The notes under the pieces were generated by a model that saw only the letters and a list, made by a program, of their open reading frames with translations, made no database searches and was not told the DNA's origin. DNA of 64,000 bases from Scandinavium sp036271055 (GTDB taxonomy: Bacteria > Pseudomonadota > Gammaproteobacteria > Enterobacterales > Enterobacteriaceae). Each line of letters begins with the position of its first letter. The stretch's first letter is position 1. The position numbers and the translations under genes were made by a program. The stretch is taken from assembly GCF_036271055.1 (NCBI RefSeq), contig NZ_DATBBJ010000108.1, positions 1 through 64,000 of the forward strand, given 5' to 3'. Positions 17,242 to 26,523 of the stretch are shown piece by piece.

Positions 17242-17266
17242 ACGCCCTCTCGTGCAGAGAGGGCGT
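17242..17266 (-). terminator. Hairpin after purF
   Basis: A perfect 10-bp stem, ACGCCCTCTC with GAGAGGGCGT and a 5-base loop, lies just after the purF stop on the minus strand. The following TCTTTCC is only a weak T-tract. Confidence 0.6.
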
Positions 17267-17274
17267 AAAGGCCG

Positions 17275-18792
17275 TTAACCCTCGTTGTGCATCTCGAGGT
17301 TTTCAACTTCGTTCTGACGCTGTAGGGCTTTCGAATCGTCGTTACGCAGCGAGTCGAGGTAATCAAGATACTGCTGGTTAACGTCTTTGGTGACGTACAC
17401 CCCGTTGAATACCGAACATTCGAACTGCTGGATATCCGGATTCTCGGCGCGAACCGCCTCAATCAGATCGTTCAGGTCCTGGAAAATCAGGCCATCTGCA
17501 CCGATTATCTGGCGAATCTCATCCACTTCACGACCGTGAGCAATCAGCTCTGTTGCGCTCGGCATGTCGATTCCGTAAACGTTCGGGAAGCGGATTTCCG
17601 GTGCGGCAGAAGCCAGGTAGACTTTCTTCGCACCCGCTTCACGCGCCATCTCGATAATCTGCTCGGAGGTGGTGCCACGCACGATAGAATCGTCGACGAG
17701 AAGCACGTTTTTATCACGGAACTCAGCACGGTTGGCGTTCAGCTTACGGCGCACGGATTTACGGCGCAGCTGCTGGCCTGGCATGATAAAGGTGCGGCCC
17801 ACATAACGGTTTTTCACAAAGCCCTGACGGTATGGCTTGTCAAGAATGCGGGCAATTTCCAGCGCGATATCGCAGGAGGTTTCTGGGATTGGGATCACAA
17901 CGTCAATATCCAGATCTTCCCACTCGCGGGCGATCTTCTCACCGAGCTTAGTGCCCATATTCACGCGTGCGCTGTAGACCGAAATTTTATCGATAAATGA
18001 ATCCGGGCGCGCGAAGTACACATACTCGAACAGGCACGGGTTGCTCACTGGATTATCAGCGCACTGACGGGTGAACAGTTGGCCTTTTTCGGTGATGTAA
18101 ATCGCTTCACCGGGCGCGACGTCACGCAGGAATTCGAAGCCCAGCGTATCAAGCGCCACACTTTCGGATGCCACCATGTATTCGGTGCGACCGTCGCCGA
18201 TATCACGTTTGCCGAGGACCAGCGGGCGAATCCCGTTAGGATCGCGGAAGGCAACCATGCCGTGGCCGATGATCATTGCCACACACGCATACGCGCCACG
18301 AATCTGACGGTTGGTGGCAGCAATGGCTGCGAAGATGTTGTCTGCTTCCAGCGGATAGTGGCGGAAATTATCCAGCTCGCTGGCAAAGATATTCAGCAGG
18401 ATTTCGGAATCAGAGGTGGTGTTGATATGGCGGCGCTTCTCTTCAAACAGCTTCTTGCGCAGCTCATGAGCATTGGTCAAATTGCCGTTGTGCGCAAGCG
18501 TGATGCCGTAAGGTGAGTTAACGTAGAAAGGCTGCGCCTCAGAAGCGCTGGAGCTGCCTGCAGTGGGGTAGCGAACGTGACCGATACCCATATTGCCCTG
18601 CAGGCGCTGCATATGCACGGCGCCAAACACATCGCTCACCAGGCCGTTGGCCTTACGCAAACGGAAGCAGTTGTTGGCATCAATGGTGATGATGCCCGCG
18701 GCATCCTGCCCACGGTGCTGAAGCACCGTTAACGCGTCATAAATCGACTGGTTTACCGGCATAACACCGGCGATACCGACAATACCGCACAT
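17275..18792 (-). CDS. purF: Amidophosphoribosyltransferase
   Basis: PurF makes 5-phosphoribosylamine from PRPP and glutamine, the first step of de novo purine synthesis. It has 505 residues. Cys2 of MCGIVGIAG is the N-terminal nucleophile of the glutamine amidotransferase domain, and VLLVDDSIVRGTTS is the PRPP-binding motif of the phosphoribosyltransferase domain. It follows cvpA by 33 bp in a PurR-controlled operon. Confidence 0.97.
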   Translation of the reverse strand: MCGIVGIAGVMPVNQSIYDALTVLQHRGQDAAGIITIDANNCFRLRKANGLVSDVFGAVHMQRLQGNMGIGHVRYPTAGSSSASEAQPFYVNSPYGITLAHNGNLTNAHELRKKLFEEKRRHINTTSDSEILLNIFASELDNFRHYPLEADNIFAAIAATNRQIRGAYACVAMIIGHGMVAFRDPNGIRPLVLGKRDIGDGRTEYMVASESVALDTLGFEFLRDVAPGEAIYITEKGQLFTRQCADNPVSNPCLFEYVYFARPDSFIDKISVYSARVNMGTKLGEKIAREWEDLDIDVVIPIPETSCDIALEIARILDKPYRQGFVKNRYVGRTFIMPGQQLRRKSVRRKLNANRAEFRDKNVLLVDDSIVRGTTSEQIIEMAREAGAKKVYLASAAPEIRFPNVYGIDMPSATELIAHGREVDEIRQIIGADGLIFQDLNDLIEAVRAENPDIQQFECSVFNGVYVTKDVNQQYLDYLDSLRNDDSKALQRQNEVENLEMHNEG

Positions 18793-18825
18793 ACGTCATT
18801 TTCCTCGTTCAGAACTCCCCAAAGC

Positions 18826-19314
18826 TTATGCTTTGGGCAAGAAACTTGACGAGCTTTGCAGATAGTCAAAGAACATTCTGATGACGACGCTGAACTGCGG
18901 GATCAGCTGTGACTTTTGCCAGTCATCGCTTTTCGAAAAGCCGGTGAACGTGTCGAGGAAGAACAGAATGGCGGCAACGATAAGTACTCCACGCAGCGCA
19001 CCAAAACAGATCCCAAGCACCCTGTCGGTTCCCGACAGGCCCGTCTTTTCAACCAGCGTACCGATAACATAGTTAACGATAGCACCGACGATAAGCGTCG
19101 CGACAAAGAGCAGCGCGATAGCAATCCCGTTTCGAACCAGTTCGTCTTCAAAGCCCGTAAACCAGACAGACAGGTAAGTGTAGTAATGACTGGCAACAAA
19201 GAAAGCACAACCCCAGGTTACCAGTGACAAAGCTTCACGAACAAAGCCGCGGATGAGGCTTACCAAACAAGAAAAACCAATCACCGCAATAATGGCGTAA
19301 TCAATCCAGACCAT
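18826..19314 (-). CDS. cvpA: Colicin V production protein CvpA
   Basis: This 162-residue inner-membrane protein has about four hydrophobic spans (DYAIIAVIGFSCLVSLIRGF and others). E. coli CvpA is needed for colicin V export and affects envelope resistance; its molecular function is unclear. It is the first gene of cvpA-purF, and a PurR box lies 57-72 bp upstream. Confidence 0.95.
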   Translation of the reverse strand: MVWIDYAIIAVIGFSCLVSLIRGFVREALSLVTWGCAFFVASHYYTYLSVWFTGFEDELVRNGIAIALLFVATLIVGAIVNYVIGTLVEKTGLSGTDRVLGICFGALRGVLIVAAILFFLDTFTGFSKSDDWQKSQLIPQFSVVIRMFFDYLQSSSSFLPKA

Positions 19315-19370
19315 AGTTGTCCCACGATTTTACGCCCTGTCGTCCAGTTCGGGGCGAATTCTAACAGAAA

Positions 19371-19386
19371 AAGAAAACGTTTGCGT
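19371..19386 (-). promoter_or_regulatory. PurR operator of cvpA-purF
   Basis: The minus strand reads ACGCAAACGTTTTCTT, a textbook PurR box, at the position known for this operon in E. coli. It links purine repression to cvpA-purF. Confidence 0.88.
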
Positions 19387-19567
19387 AGGGATTTCCTTTC
19401 CCCGCCCAAATAAAAATGGCGCTGAAAAAACACTCAACGCCACCTGAGCTTTTAGCCCTTTTGAGGACTATTTAGCTCTCATCAACTGCTGTTGATGATG
19501 TTTGCTGCACTCTCTTTTTGCCAGGCGGTACTGCGTTTACCCGGCTGAGGATCCAGCACAATTTATA

Positions 19568-19594
19568 AGCCGGATAAGCGTAACGTCATCCGGT
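19568..19594. repeat. REP unit between cvpA and dedD
   Basis: GCCGGATAAGCGTAACGTCATCCGGT has the REP stem GCCGGAT/ATCCGGT. It lies 10 bp after the dedD stop in a 289-bp gap that otherwise holds only the cvpA promoter region. Confidence 0.7.
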
Positions 19595-19603
19595 CATTCA
19601 CAA

Positions 19604-20281
19604 TCAGTTAGGGCTATAGCCCATTACCACGCCGTTCAAGCCTGATAACTGTTTCAGTTCGCCAAGCGAACCTTTCATTTTGTCTTTTGAGGCATCCGGT
19701 CCAACCAGAATACGGGTAATTTTTCCCGCCGCTGGCGTCGAAGGAATGGTAAACACCCGATACCCTGCCCCGCGCAGTTTGCCGACAATTTCATTTACTT
19801 TGTCGGCATTCTTCAACGCGCCAAGCTGCACGACATAGGCTTTGCCCGTTGGCACCGGTTTATCATCAGCGACGGGTTTTTGCTGTGCTGGCTGTTCGCT
19901 GGTGGTATCACGCTGAGGTTTAGGCGGTGTCTGGACTTGTGGTTTCGGCGCGACAGGTTTCGGCTCCGGCTGCTCAGCATAGGCAATCTCATTGCTGCTA
20001 CTGTTGGCTGCATCACGCGACGCATCCAGCGAAGGTGCAGCCGCGTTACCGGCTCTGACTTCTTCTGCCGCGCCTTCAGGCGGCTGAGAAGGCAGCGCCT
20101 GCGTCACAGCAGGAAGCATATCCGGCTCATCCTTATCACCCGGTTTTGGCACCAGTGGGATGGCAGCAAACTCGTCCTGATAATGTTTTTTCTGACCATC
20201 CAGTAGCCCTGGCAGCACGATAACCCCCAGTGCCACCAGCGCAATGGTTCCGACTAAACGATTCTGAAACTTACTCGCCAC
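19604..20281 (-). CDS. dedD: Cell division protein DedD (SPOR domain)
   Basis: DedD is a bitopic inner-membrane protein that gathers at the septum through its SPOR domain, which binds denuded glycan strands. It has 225 residues: a single membrane span near residues 10-26 (LVGTIALVALGVIVLPGLL), a Pro/Gln-rich periplasmic linker (about 60-135) and a C-terminal SPOR domain (KAYVVQLGALKNADKVNEIV). It overlaps the end of folC by 11 bases. Confidence 0.95.
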   Translation of the reverse strand: MASKFQNRLVGTIALVALGVIVLPGLLDGQKKHYQDEFAAIPLVPKPGDKDEPDMLPAVTQALPSQPPEGAAEEVRAGNAAAPSLDASRDAANSSSNEIAYAEQPEPKPVAPKPQVQTPPKPQRDTTSEQPAQQKPVADDKPVPTGKAYVVQLGALKNADKVNEIVGKLRGAGYRVFTIPSTPAAGKITRILVGPDASKDKMKGSLGELKQLSGLNGVVMGYSPN

Positions 20282-21539
20282 CGGTTTTCCCCGCGTCCAT
20301 CTCTTCCATTACATGGGCTACCGTGTGGAACGAACCACACACCAGCACCGTATCTTGCGGACGTGCCTCTGCCATCGCGGCATGCCACGCCTGCGCTACA
20401 GTGGCATAGACTACGCCATCGCGCAAATGTTCCACCAACTGTTCCGCTGTCGCCCCTCGCGGGCCTTCGAGCGGGGCGCAATACCAGCTATCTACAACCT
20501 CAGACAGGCAAGCCAGCGTGCCGGCAATATCTTTGTCATGAAGCATACCAATCACTGCGAGCGTGCGCCCGGCAGTCGGTTGCATTTTCAGACGTTCCGC
20601 GAGATAGGCCGCCGCATGAGGATTATGCGCCACATCGAGAATAAGGCGCGGCGATTCACTCACAATCTGAAAGCGCCCTGGAAGCATCGCATTCTGAATA
20701 CCCTCACGAAGGGCCTGTTCGCTAATAGCCAGCCCGCTTGCACGCAATGCCGCCAACGCGGTTGCCGCATTGGGCTGCGGCACTTGCGGTAACGGCAGGT
20801 TGTTTAACTCACCTTGCGCATCACGGAAGTTCCAGCCGTTTTCGTTAACGACATACTGCCAGTCAATGCCTCGACGCAGCAGGGTTGCGCCTTTCTCGGC
20901 GGCAACATCGGCAATGGTTTGCGGCATATCAGGTTCACCCACAACAGCGGGCTTTCCACTGCGAAACACGCCCGCTTTCTCGCGCCCAATGCTTTCGCGA
21001 TCCGGGCCGAGCCAGTCGGTATGGTCAAGCGCAATGCTGGTGACCACTGCGACATCCGCGTCCACGATATTGGTTGCATCCAGACGTCCACCCAGCCCGA
21101 CTTCAAGAATAACAACATCCAGCTGCGCCTGCTTAAACAGCCACAGCGCCGACAGCGTGCCGAATTCAAAATAGGTCAGGGAGATGTCACCGCGCGCCTT
21201 TTCGATTTCGGCAAATGACAGCGTGTGTGCTGATTCAGGCAGTTCGCCGCCCTGCACGCGAACACGCTCGGTGTAACGAACCAGATGCGGAGAGCTGTAC
21301 ACGCCGACCTTAAAACCTGCGGCCATCAGCACCGATTCGAGCGTGCGGCAGGTGGTGCCTTTGCCGTTGGTGCCCGCGACGGTAAACACAAATGGGGCAG
21401 GTTTCAGCACATCCATCCGCCCGGCAACGTCGCTCACGCGCGCAAGCCCAAGATCGATGGTTTTGCTGTGCAGATGTTCCAGATAAGAAAGCCACGTGAC
21501 CAGGGGTGACGTGGCGAGTGGAGTGAGTTCTTTTTCCAT
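20271..21539 (-). CDS. folC: Bifunctional dihydrofolate synthase/folylpolyglutamate synthase
   Basis: FolC joins glutamate to dihydropteroate and then extends the polyglutamate tail of folates. It has 422 residues. The ATP P-loop is TVAGTNGKGTTCRTLE near residue 55, and the Mur-ligase-like segments LILDVAHNPHAA and EGPRGATAEQLVE are present. It lies between accD and dedD, as in E. coli, and its stop overlaps the dedD start. Confidence 0.96.
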   Translation of the reverse strand: MEKELTPLATSPLVTWLSYLEHLHSKTIDLGLARVSDVAGRMDVLKPAPFVFTVAGTNGKGTTCRTLESVLMAAGFKVGVYSSPHLVRYTERVRVQGGELPESAHTLSFAEIEKARGDISLTYFEFGTLSALWLFKQAQLDVVILEVGLGGRLDATNIVDADVAVVTSIALDHTDWLGPDRESIGREKAGVFRSGKPAVVGEPDMPQTIADVAAEKGATLLRRGIDWQYVVNENGWNFRDAQGELNNLPLPQVPQPNAATALAALRASGLAISEQALREGIQNAMLPGRFQIVSESPRLILDVAHNPHAAAYLAERLKMQPTAGRTLAVIGMLHDKDIAGTLACLSEVVDSWYCAPLEGPRGATAEQLVEHLRDGVVYATVAQAWHAAMAEARPQDTVLVCGSFHTVAHVMEEMDAGKTGGE

Positions 21540-21575
21540 GATACCCGCGATAGTTAACGGTTAGCACAAGCAAAA

Positions 21576-21602
21576 AGGGCAGCGCCGTTTGGCCCTGCCC
21601 TC
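21576..21602 (-). terminator. Intrinsic terminator after accD
   Basis: Read leftward, AGGGCAGGGCC...GGCGCTGCCCT forms a stem (with one internal mismatch) followed by TTTTTG. It lies 9 bp after the accD stop, before folC. Confidence 0.75.
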
Positions 21603-21610
21603 ATGCATTA

Positions 21611-22525
21611 TCAGGCCTCTGGTTCCTGATCCGGTACCGGCGGTACCACCACAGCTTCGCGTGGTGCTTCCGGGTTTGGTGCCGGGAGATTCATCAGCTT
21701 CGCCAGTACGCTGGCAAGCTTAAAGCGCATTTCAGGACGACGAACGATCATATCGATCGCGCCTTTTTCGATCAGGAATTCGCTGCGCTGGAAGCCAGGC
21801 GGCAGTTTTTCACGCACGGTCTGCTCGATAACACGCGGACCCGCAAAACCGATCAACGCTTTCGGTTCAGCGATGTTCAGGTCACCCAGCATCGCAAAAC
21901 TTGCAGAAACGCCCCCCATAGTTGGGTCGGTCAGCACGGAAATATACGGCAGACCCTGCTCCTGCATTTTTGCCAGCGCCGCAGAGGTTTTCGCCATCTG
22001 CATCAGTGACATCAGCGCTTCTTGCATACGTGCGCCGCCGGAGGCTGAGAAGCACACCATCGGGCAATTGTTTTCCAGTGCATACTCAACAGCACGCACA
22101 AAGCGAGCGCCAACTACGGAACCCATTGAGCCGCCCATAAAGGAGAACTCAAACGCCGCTGCGACAATAGGTGCACCAAACAGGGTGCCTTTCATGACCA
22201 CCAGCGCGTCTTTCTCGCCCGTTTCTTTCTGAGCAGAGGCCAGTCTGTCTTTGTATTTCTTAGAGTCACGGAACTTCAGCAGATCTTTCGGCTCAAGCTC
22301 GCTACCCAATTCCACTAAAGTGCCTTCATCCATCAGGCTATGCAGGCGGTTACGCGCTGACATACGCATGTGGTGATCGCACTTCGGGCAAACCTCCAGG
22401 TTACGCTCCAGCTCGGCGCGGTACAGGACCTGTCCGCAGCTGTCACATTTGGTCCATACCCCTTCCGGGATACTCGCCTTGCGGGTGGGGGCGATATTGC
22501 TTTTAATTCGTTCAATCCAGCTCAT
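21611..22525 (-). CDS. accD: Acetyl-CoA carboxylase carboxyltransferase subunit beta
   Basis: AccD, with AccA, moves the carboxyl group from carboxybiotin to acetyl-CoA to form malonyl-CoA. It has 304 residues. The N-terminal zinc ribbon is complete, with Cys27, Cys30, Cys46 and Cys49 (CDSCG...CPKCDHH). The crotonase-like carboxyltransferase domain follows (FSASGGARMQEAL, DPTMGGVSASFAMLGD). It lies upstream of folC. Confidence 0.97.
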   Translation of the reverse strand: MSWIERIKSNIAPTRKASIPEGVWTKCDSCGQVLYRAELERNLEVCPKCDHHMRMSARNRLHSLMDEGTLVELGSELEPKDLLKFRDSKKYKDRLASAQKETGEKDALVVMKGTLFGAPIVAAAFEFSFMGGSMGSVVGARFVRAVEYALENNCPMVCFSASGGARMQEALMSLMQMAKTSAALAKMQEQGLPYISVLTDPTMGGVSASFAMLGDLNIAEPKALIGFAGPRVIEQTVREKLPPGFQRSEFLIEKGAIDMIVRRPEMRFKLASVLAKLMNLPAPNPEAPREAVVVPPVPDQEPEA

Positions 22526-22701
22526 TGATAACCTTTCTGCCTGAACCTGGTCGATGCCAGTTTTTGCTGTAAGCGGCGAATAATGCCATTTTTAGGGCTC
22601 ACAGACCATGAATGTTGCACATTAAAACATAAGAGCCCTGAACATGGGATAAAAAAGTGGTCGAACCGCTGTCACTTTCCGCCCCATTCCGGGCTCTTTC
22701 A

Positions 22702-23361
22702 TTATTTTGCTTGTTTCGCAGCCGCGCGCTTATGTCGGATAATCTCGATAACACCAGGCAGGACAGACAGCACGATGATCGCCACGATCAGCAGCTTCAG
22801 GTTTTCCTGCACAATAGGTAAATCACCGAACAAATACCCCGCATAGGTAAACAGCAGAACCCACAGCAGAGCGCCAATCACGTTATAAGCAGCAAAATGA
22901 CGATAGGACATGTGCCCCATTCCCGCCACAAATGGCGCGAAGGTACGGACAATCGGCACAAAGCGAGCGAGGATAATGGTCTTGCCGCCGTGTTTTTCAT
23001 AAAACTGGTGGGTTTTATCGAGATAACTGCGACGGAAAATTTTCGAGTTCGGATTACTGAACAACCGTTCGCCAAACACTCGTCCGATGGTGTAATTCAG
23101 CGCATCGCCGACAATCGCCGCAATGACCATCAACACCACCATCAAATGCACGTTCAGATCGTTAGTTGGCAGTGCAGAGAGTGCACCAGCAACAAACAGC
23201 AGTGAATCGCCAGGCAGGAACGGCGTTACCACAAGCCCCGTTTCGCAAAACAGGATCAGGAACAGAATGGCATACACCCAGACGCCGTACTGCGCGACCA
23301 GTTCAGCCAGGTGCACATCAATATGCAAAATAAAATCAATCAGAAAGCGAATCAGATCCAT
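22702..23361 (-). CDS. dedA: DedA-family inner-membrane protein
   Basis: This 219-residue member of the DedA/VTT family has several spans and the conserved motifs FLPGDSLLFVAGAL and FGARFVPIVRTFAPFVAG-type (here ARFVPIVRTFAPFVAGMG). Family members act in lipid transport, including undecaprenyl-phosphate recycling, and in proton-motive-force homeostasis. It has the same neighbours as in E. coli (truA upstream, accD downstream). The 176-bp gap to accD holds promoter-type sequence and no gene. Confidence 0.94.
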   Translation of the reverse strand: MDLIRFLIDFILHIDVHLAELVAQYGVWVYAILFLILFCETGLVVTPFLPGDSLLFVAGALSALPTNDLNVHLMVVLMVIAAIVGDALNYTIGRVFGERLFSNPNSKIFRRSYLDKTHQFYEKHGGKTIILARFVPIVRTFAPFVAGMGHMSYRHFAAYNVIGALLWVLLFTYAGYLFGDLPIVQENLKLLIVAIIVLSVLPGVIEIIRHKRAAAKQAK

Positions 23362-23387
23362 AGTGACTTAACCTTAAGTGACTGCAT

Positions 23388-24200
23388 TCAGTCCGCTAAA
23401 AATAGCGGGCCCATTGGCGGCTTAGGCAGGTCAAAACGCTCCGGATAATCGACCGAAACGAGATACAACCCTTCTGCCTTCGCCGTCGCTGCCGCAAGCG
23501 TTCTGTCCTTCGCCGCCAGCAACTCTGCAATCCAGCTCTCTGGCTGGTTTCCGGCACCCACTTCCATCAGGCTGCCTACAATATTCCGCACCATATGATG
23601 TACAAAGGCGTTCGCTTTGATATCCACCACCACATACGCACCGTAACGTTCAACGTTAATGTGCTTCACGTTTCGCCACGGTGTGCGTGACTGGCACTGC
23701 ACCGCACGAAATGAGGTAAAGTCATTCTCACCCAGCAAACTCTGCGCCGCACGCTGCATGCGTTCGGCATCAAGATCCTGATGACAATGCGTCACGCCCT
23801 GGCTTAATACCGCCGGGCGCAGACGATGATTGTAGATAATGTAACGATAACGACGCGCGGTGGCGCTGAAACGGGCGTGGAAATCGTCCGGCACAGCTTT
23901 CACCCAACGCACCGCAATGTCTCCAGGCAAATTCGCATTTACGCCCAGCGTCCATGCCGCATCTTTGCGCTGCGCGCGTGTCTCGAAATGCACAACCTGC
24001 CCGGTGCCATGAACGCCGGAATCGGTTCGACCGGCGCAATACACGCTAATCGGCTCATTCGCTACTTGCGACAGCGCCTTTTCCAGCTTTTCCTGCACGC
24101 TGCGCACGTCATTTTGCCGCTGCCAGCCGTAGTATTTGCTGCCGTCGTACTCAATGCCGAGCGCGATTTTAAAGAGTGGCAGCGATTCCACTTCAGACAT
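23388..24200 (-). CDS. truA: tRNA pseudouridine(38-40) synthase TruA
   Basis: TruA makes pseudouridine at positions 38-40 of the anticodon arm of many tRNAs. It has 270 residues, with the catalytic Asp60 in the motif AGRTDSGVHGTGQVVHF. Its ATG shares one base with the usg stop (TGATG), so it is coupled to usg. Confidence 0.96.
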   Translation of the reverse strand: MSEVESLPLFKIALGIEYDGSKYYGWQRQNDVRSVQEKLEKALSQVANEPISVYCAGRTDSGVHGTGQVVHFETRAQRKDAAWTLGVNANLPGDIAVRWVKAVPDDFHARFSATARRYRYIIYNHRLRPAVLSQGVTHCHQDLDAERMQRAAQSLLGENDFTSFRAVQCQSRTPWRNVKHINVERYGAYVVVDIKANAFVHHMVRNIVGSLMEVGAGNQPESWIAELLAAKDRTLAAATAKAEGLYLVSVDYPERFDLPKPPMGPLFLAD

Positions 24201-25213
24201 CAGTACATATACTCCTGAACCAGTTTTTCAGCGATTTTCACTGCCATCAGCGCGCCGCCAAAACGGACGTTATCGGCAACGGACCAGAACTGTACCTGCT
24301 CCGGCATTCCGTAATCGTTACGCACGCAGCCAATGGAAAGGTGCGCGCTGCCAGAAGCATCAGCCACCTGAGTCGGGAATTCGTGTTCATCAGATAGCGC
24401 GATATCGTCCACGCGAGCAAACGCGTCGCGCGCTTCTTCCGCCGCCAACGGACGCAGCGCTTCAAAACTCACCATTTGCGCATGACCGTAAAATACCGGG
24501 GCACGCACGCAGTGAGCGGAGATCATCAGGCCGTCGTCCTGCATAATCTTACGAACCTGATCGACGATACGACGCTCTTCCGCGACGTTACCTTCACGAT
24601 CCGGCAGCAGCGGCAACATGTTGAACGCAAGCTGGCGCCCGAAGAAATCATCTTCATCAATCGGAATGCCGTTCAGCAGTTTCGCACTCTGCCCTGCGAG
24701 GGCATCTACCGCGATTTTGCCCTGCGCGGAAGCTGACATCAGACTGGTTACAGCGATACGTGACAGGCCGCCGTCGTCAATCAACGGTTTCAGCGCCGTC
24801 AGCAATTGGCTGGTGAGACTGTCCGGCACCGCCACAATGTTACGGTTACGGTAATCTGCCAGCACAGACGGATTCACTTCCGGCACTACCAGCGGCACAT
24901 CTGGCTCAAGGGCGAATAAACCGCTTAAATCGATAACCAGACAACCCGCGTTGGCCGCTTCTTCCGCCCATGCCGCAGAGGCTTCTACGCCCGCAGCAAA
25001 AAAAGCCAGCTGGACCTGAGTCCAGTCAAACTCTGCGACATCCTGTACGCGAACCGTTTTGCCTTCATAGCGAAGGGACTCGCCTGCGCTTTCGTTGCGC
25101 GCCAGGCCATAAACTTCTCCCACCGGGAACTGGCGCTCTGCAAGAGTTTCAAGCAGGGCTTGACCTACAGCGCCCGTTGCGCCCAGTACGGCAATATTCC
25201 AGCCTTCAGACAT
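24200..25213 (-). CDS. usg: Semialdehyde dehydrogenase-like protein Usg
   Basis: Usg is a homologue of aspartate-semialdehyde dehydrogenase with a Rossmann fold (IAVLGATGAVGQALLETL). The position of the catalytic cysteine of Asd (GNCT) reads VAVPDSLTSQLL here, with no cysteine, so normal dehydrogenase chemistry is not expected; this is the case in other Usg proteins too. It has 337 residues and is coupled to truA downstream. Its function is not known. Confidence 0.93.
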   Translation of the reverse strand: MSEGWNIAVLGATGAVGQALLETLAERQFPVGEVYGLARNESAGESLRYEGKTVRVQDVAEFDWTQVQLAFFAAGVEASAAWAEEAANAGCLVIDLSGLFALEPDVPLVVPEVNPSVLADYRNRNIVAVPDSLTSQLLTALKPLIDDGGLSRIAVTSLMSASAQGKIAVDALAGQSAKLLNGIPIDEDDFFGRQLAFNMLPLLPDREGNVAEERRIVDQVRKIMQDDGLMISAHCVRAPVFYGHAQMVSFEALRPLAAEEARDAFARVDDIALSDEHEFPTQVADASGSAHLSIGCVRNDYGMPEQVQFWSVADNVRFGGALMAVKIAEKLVQEYMY

Positions 25214-25280
25214 GGTGGTTTACTCCAGAAATAAAATAGCCGCCCCGCCAGAGTATCTGGCAGGGCGTATTAAGAAGACA

Positions 25281-26417
25281 TTAATGTGTTGCGTGATGAA
25301 CGGCGTTGAATCCCAAATTTTTCAGCAGTTCGGCGGTCTGTGCATCGTCACACAGGACATGCAGCGAAGACCATTCACGGCGCTCAAGATAGTTTTTACG
25401 CAGCTTGTCGAACTCGCCAAGTATACCCGCCACTTTTCGCAGCGGCGCATCATCGCGGCGCACATCATACACCAAATGCACCAGCCTTTTTAGCGTCGGC
25501 TGATCGAGTGCGCCGTGCAGCGTAATGCGGCCAAACTCAGGCGCTGGCAGTAGCATATCCAATGAGATTTTCTGCGGATTGCCGATGAATTCGCTGTACG
25601 TTTCAAACACCTGGGTGGTGCCTCGCGCTTTACCTTCCAGCGTATACCCTGCGATATGCGCAGTGCCAATATCGACCAGCGAAAGTAATTCAGTATTGAG
25701 TTCCGGCTCCGGTTCCCAGACGTCCAGCACCACGCTTAAATTCTGCCCGGCCTTTAAGCATTTCAGCAATGCGGCGTTATCCACCACCGGGCCACGGCAA
25801 GCATTAATCAGAATAGTGCCGGGCTTGAGGCGCGAGATCAGTGCTTCATCGGCAAGATGAAGTGATTTATACGGGCCGTCTTTGAACAGCGGCGTATGGA
25901 ATGTCAGCACATCCACTTCCTGCACCAGTTCATCCAGGCTTCGGAAATCGCCTTCGTCACCGTTAGCGGCACGCAACGGATCACAAAGCAGCGTGCGAAT
26001 GCCCAGCGCTTCCAATCGTTTCTGCAAACGCCCACCGACGTTACCCACCCCGACGATCCCGACGGTACGGTCTGCCAGCGCAAATCCATCACGCTCCGCA
26101 AGCATCAATAAAGAGGAGAAAACGTATTCGACCACTGCAATAGCGTTGCAACCCGGAGCGGCGGAAAAGCCGATCCCGGCCTGCGCCAGCCACTTATCAT
26201 CGACATGATCAGTACCCGCCGTGGCGGTGCCAACAAATTTAATCCCTTTCCCGGCCAGCAGCGCTTCATTCACTTTGGTGACTGAACGCACCATCAGCGC
26301 ATCAGCATCATCGAGTTCATGTTGCGGAATGGGACGGCCGGGAACTGCTTTAACATCACCCAAACGGCTGAACAGCTCGCGGGCATAGGGCATATTTTCA
26401 TCAACAAGGATTTTCAC
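25281..26417 (-). CDS. pdxB: Erythronate-4-phosphate dehydrogenase
   Basis: PdxB oxidises 4-phosphoerythronate in the pyridoxal-phosphate pathway. It has 378 residues, with the NAD-binding motif VGIVGVGNVGGRLQKRL near residue 116 and the D-isomer 2-hydroxyacid dehydrogenase signature, including INACRGPVVDNAALL (Arg) and GTAHIAGYTLEGK (His). It is divergent from flk. Confidence 0.97.
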   Translation of the reverse strand: MKILVDENMPYARELFSRLGDVKAVPGRPIPQHELDDADALMVRSVTKVNEALLAGKGIKFVGTATAGTDHVDDKWLAQAGIGFSAAPGCNAIAVVEYVFSSLLMLAERDGFALADRTVGIVGVGNVGGRLQKRLEALGIRTLLCDPLRAANGDEGDFRSLDELVQEVDVLTFHTPLFKDGPYKSLHLADEALISRLKPGTILINACRGPVVDNAALLKCLKAGQNLSVVLDVWEPEPELNTELLSLVDIGTAHIAGYTLEGKARGTTQVFETYSEFIGNPQKISLDMLLPAPEFGRITLHGALDQPTLKRLVHLVYDVRRDDAPLRKVAGILGEFDKLRKNYLERREWSSLHVLCDDAQTAELLKNLGFNAVHHATH

Positions 26418-26523
26418 GGTAAGAGTACCTGTCTGAAACGAGAGTTAACCGGGGAAGTGTGCCATAATCTCGCGGCCAGGAACACTGAGCCTTGAGAACA
26501 CCGACGGACATTCAGGATTTATC

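Noticed and set aside
16605..17462. A 285-residue UbiX
   Set aside because: The extra N-terminal part runs antisense-like into the purF 3' end; family length and the start MKRLIVGISG fit 17177.
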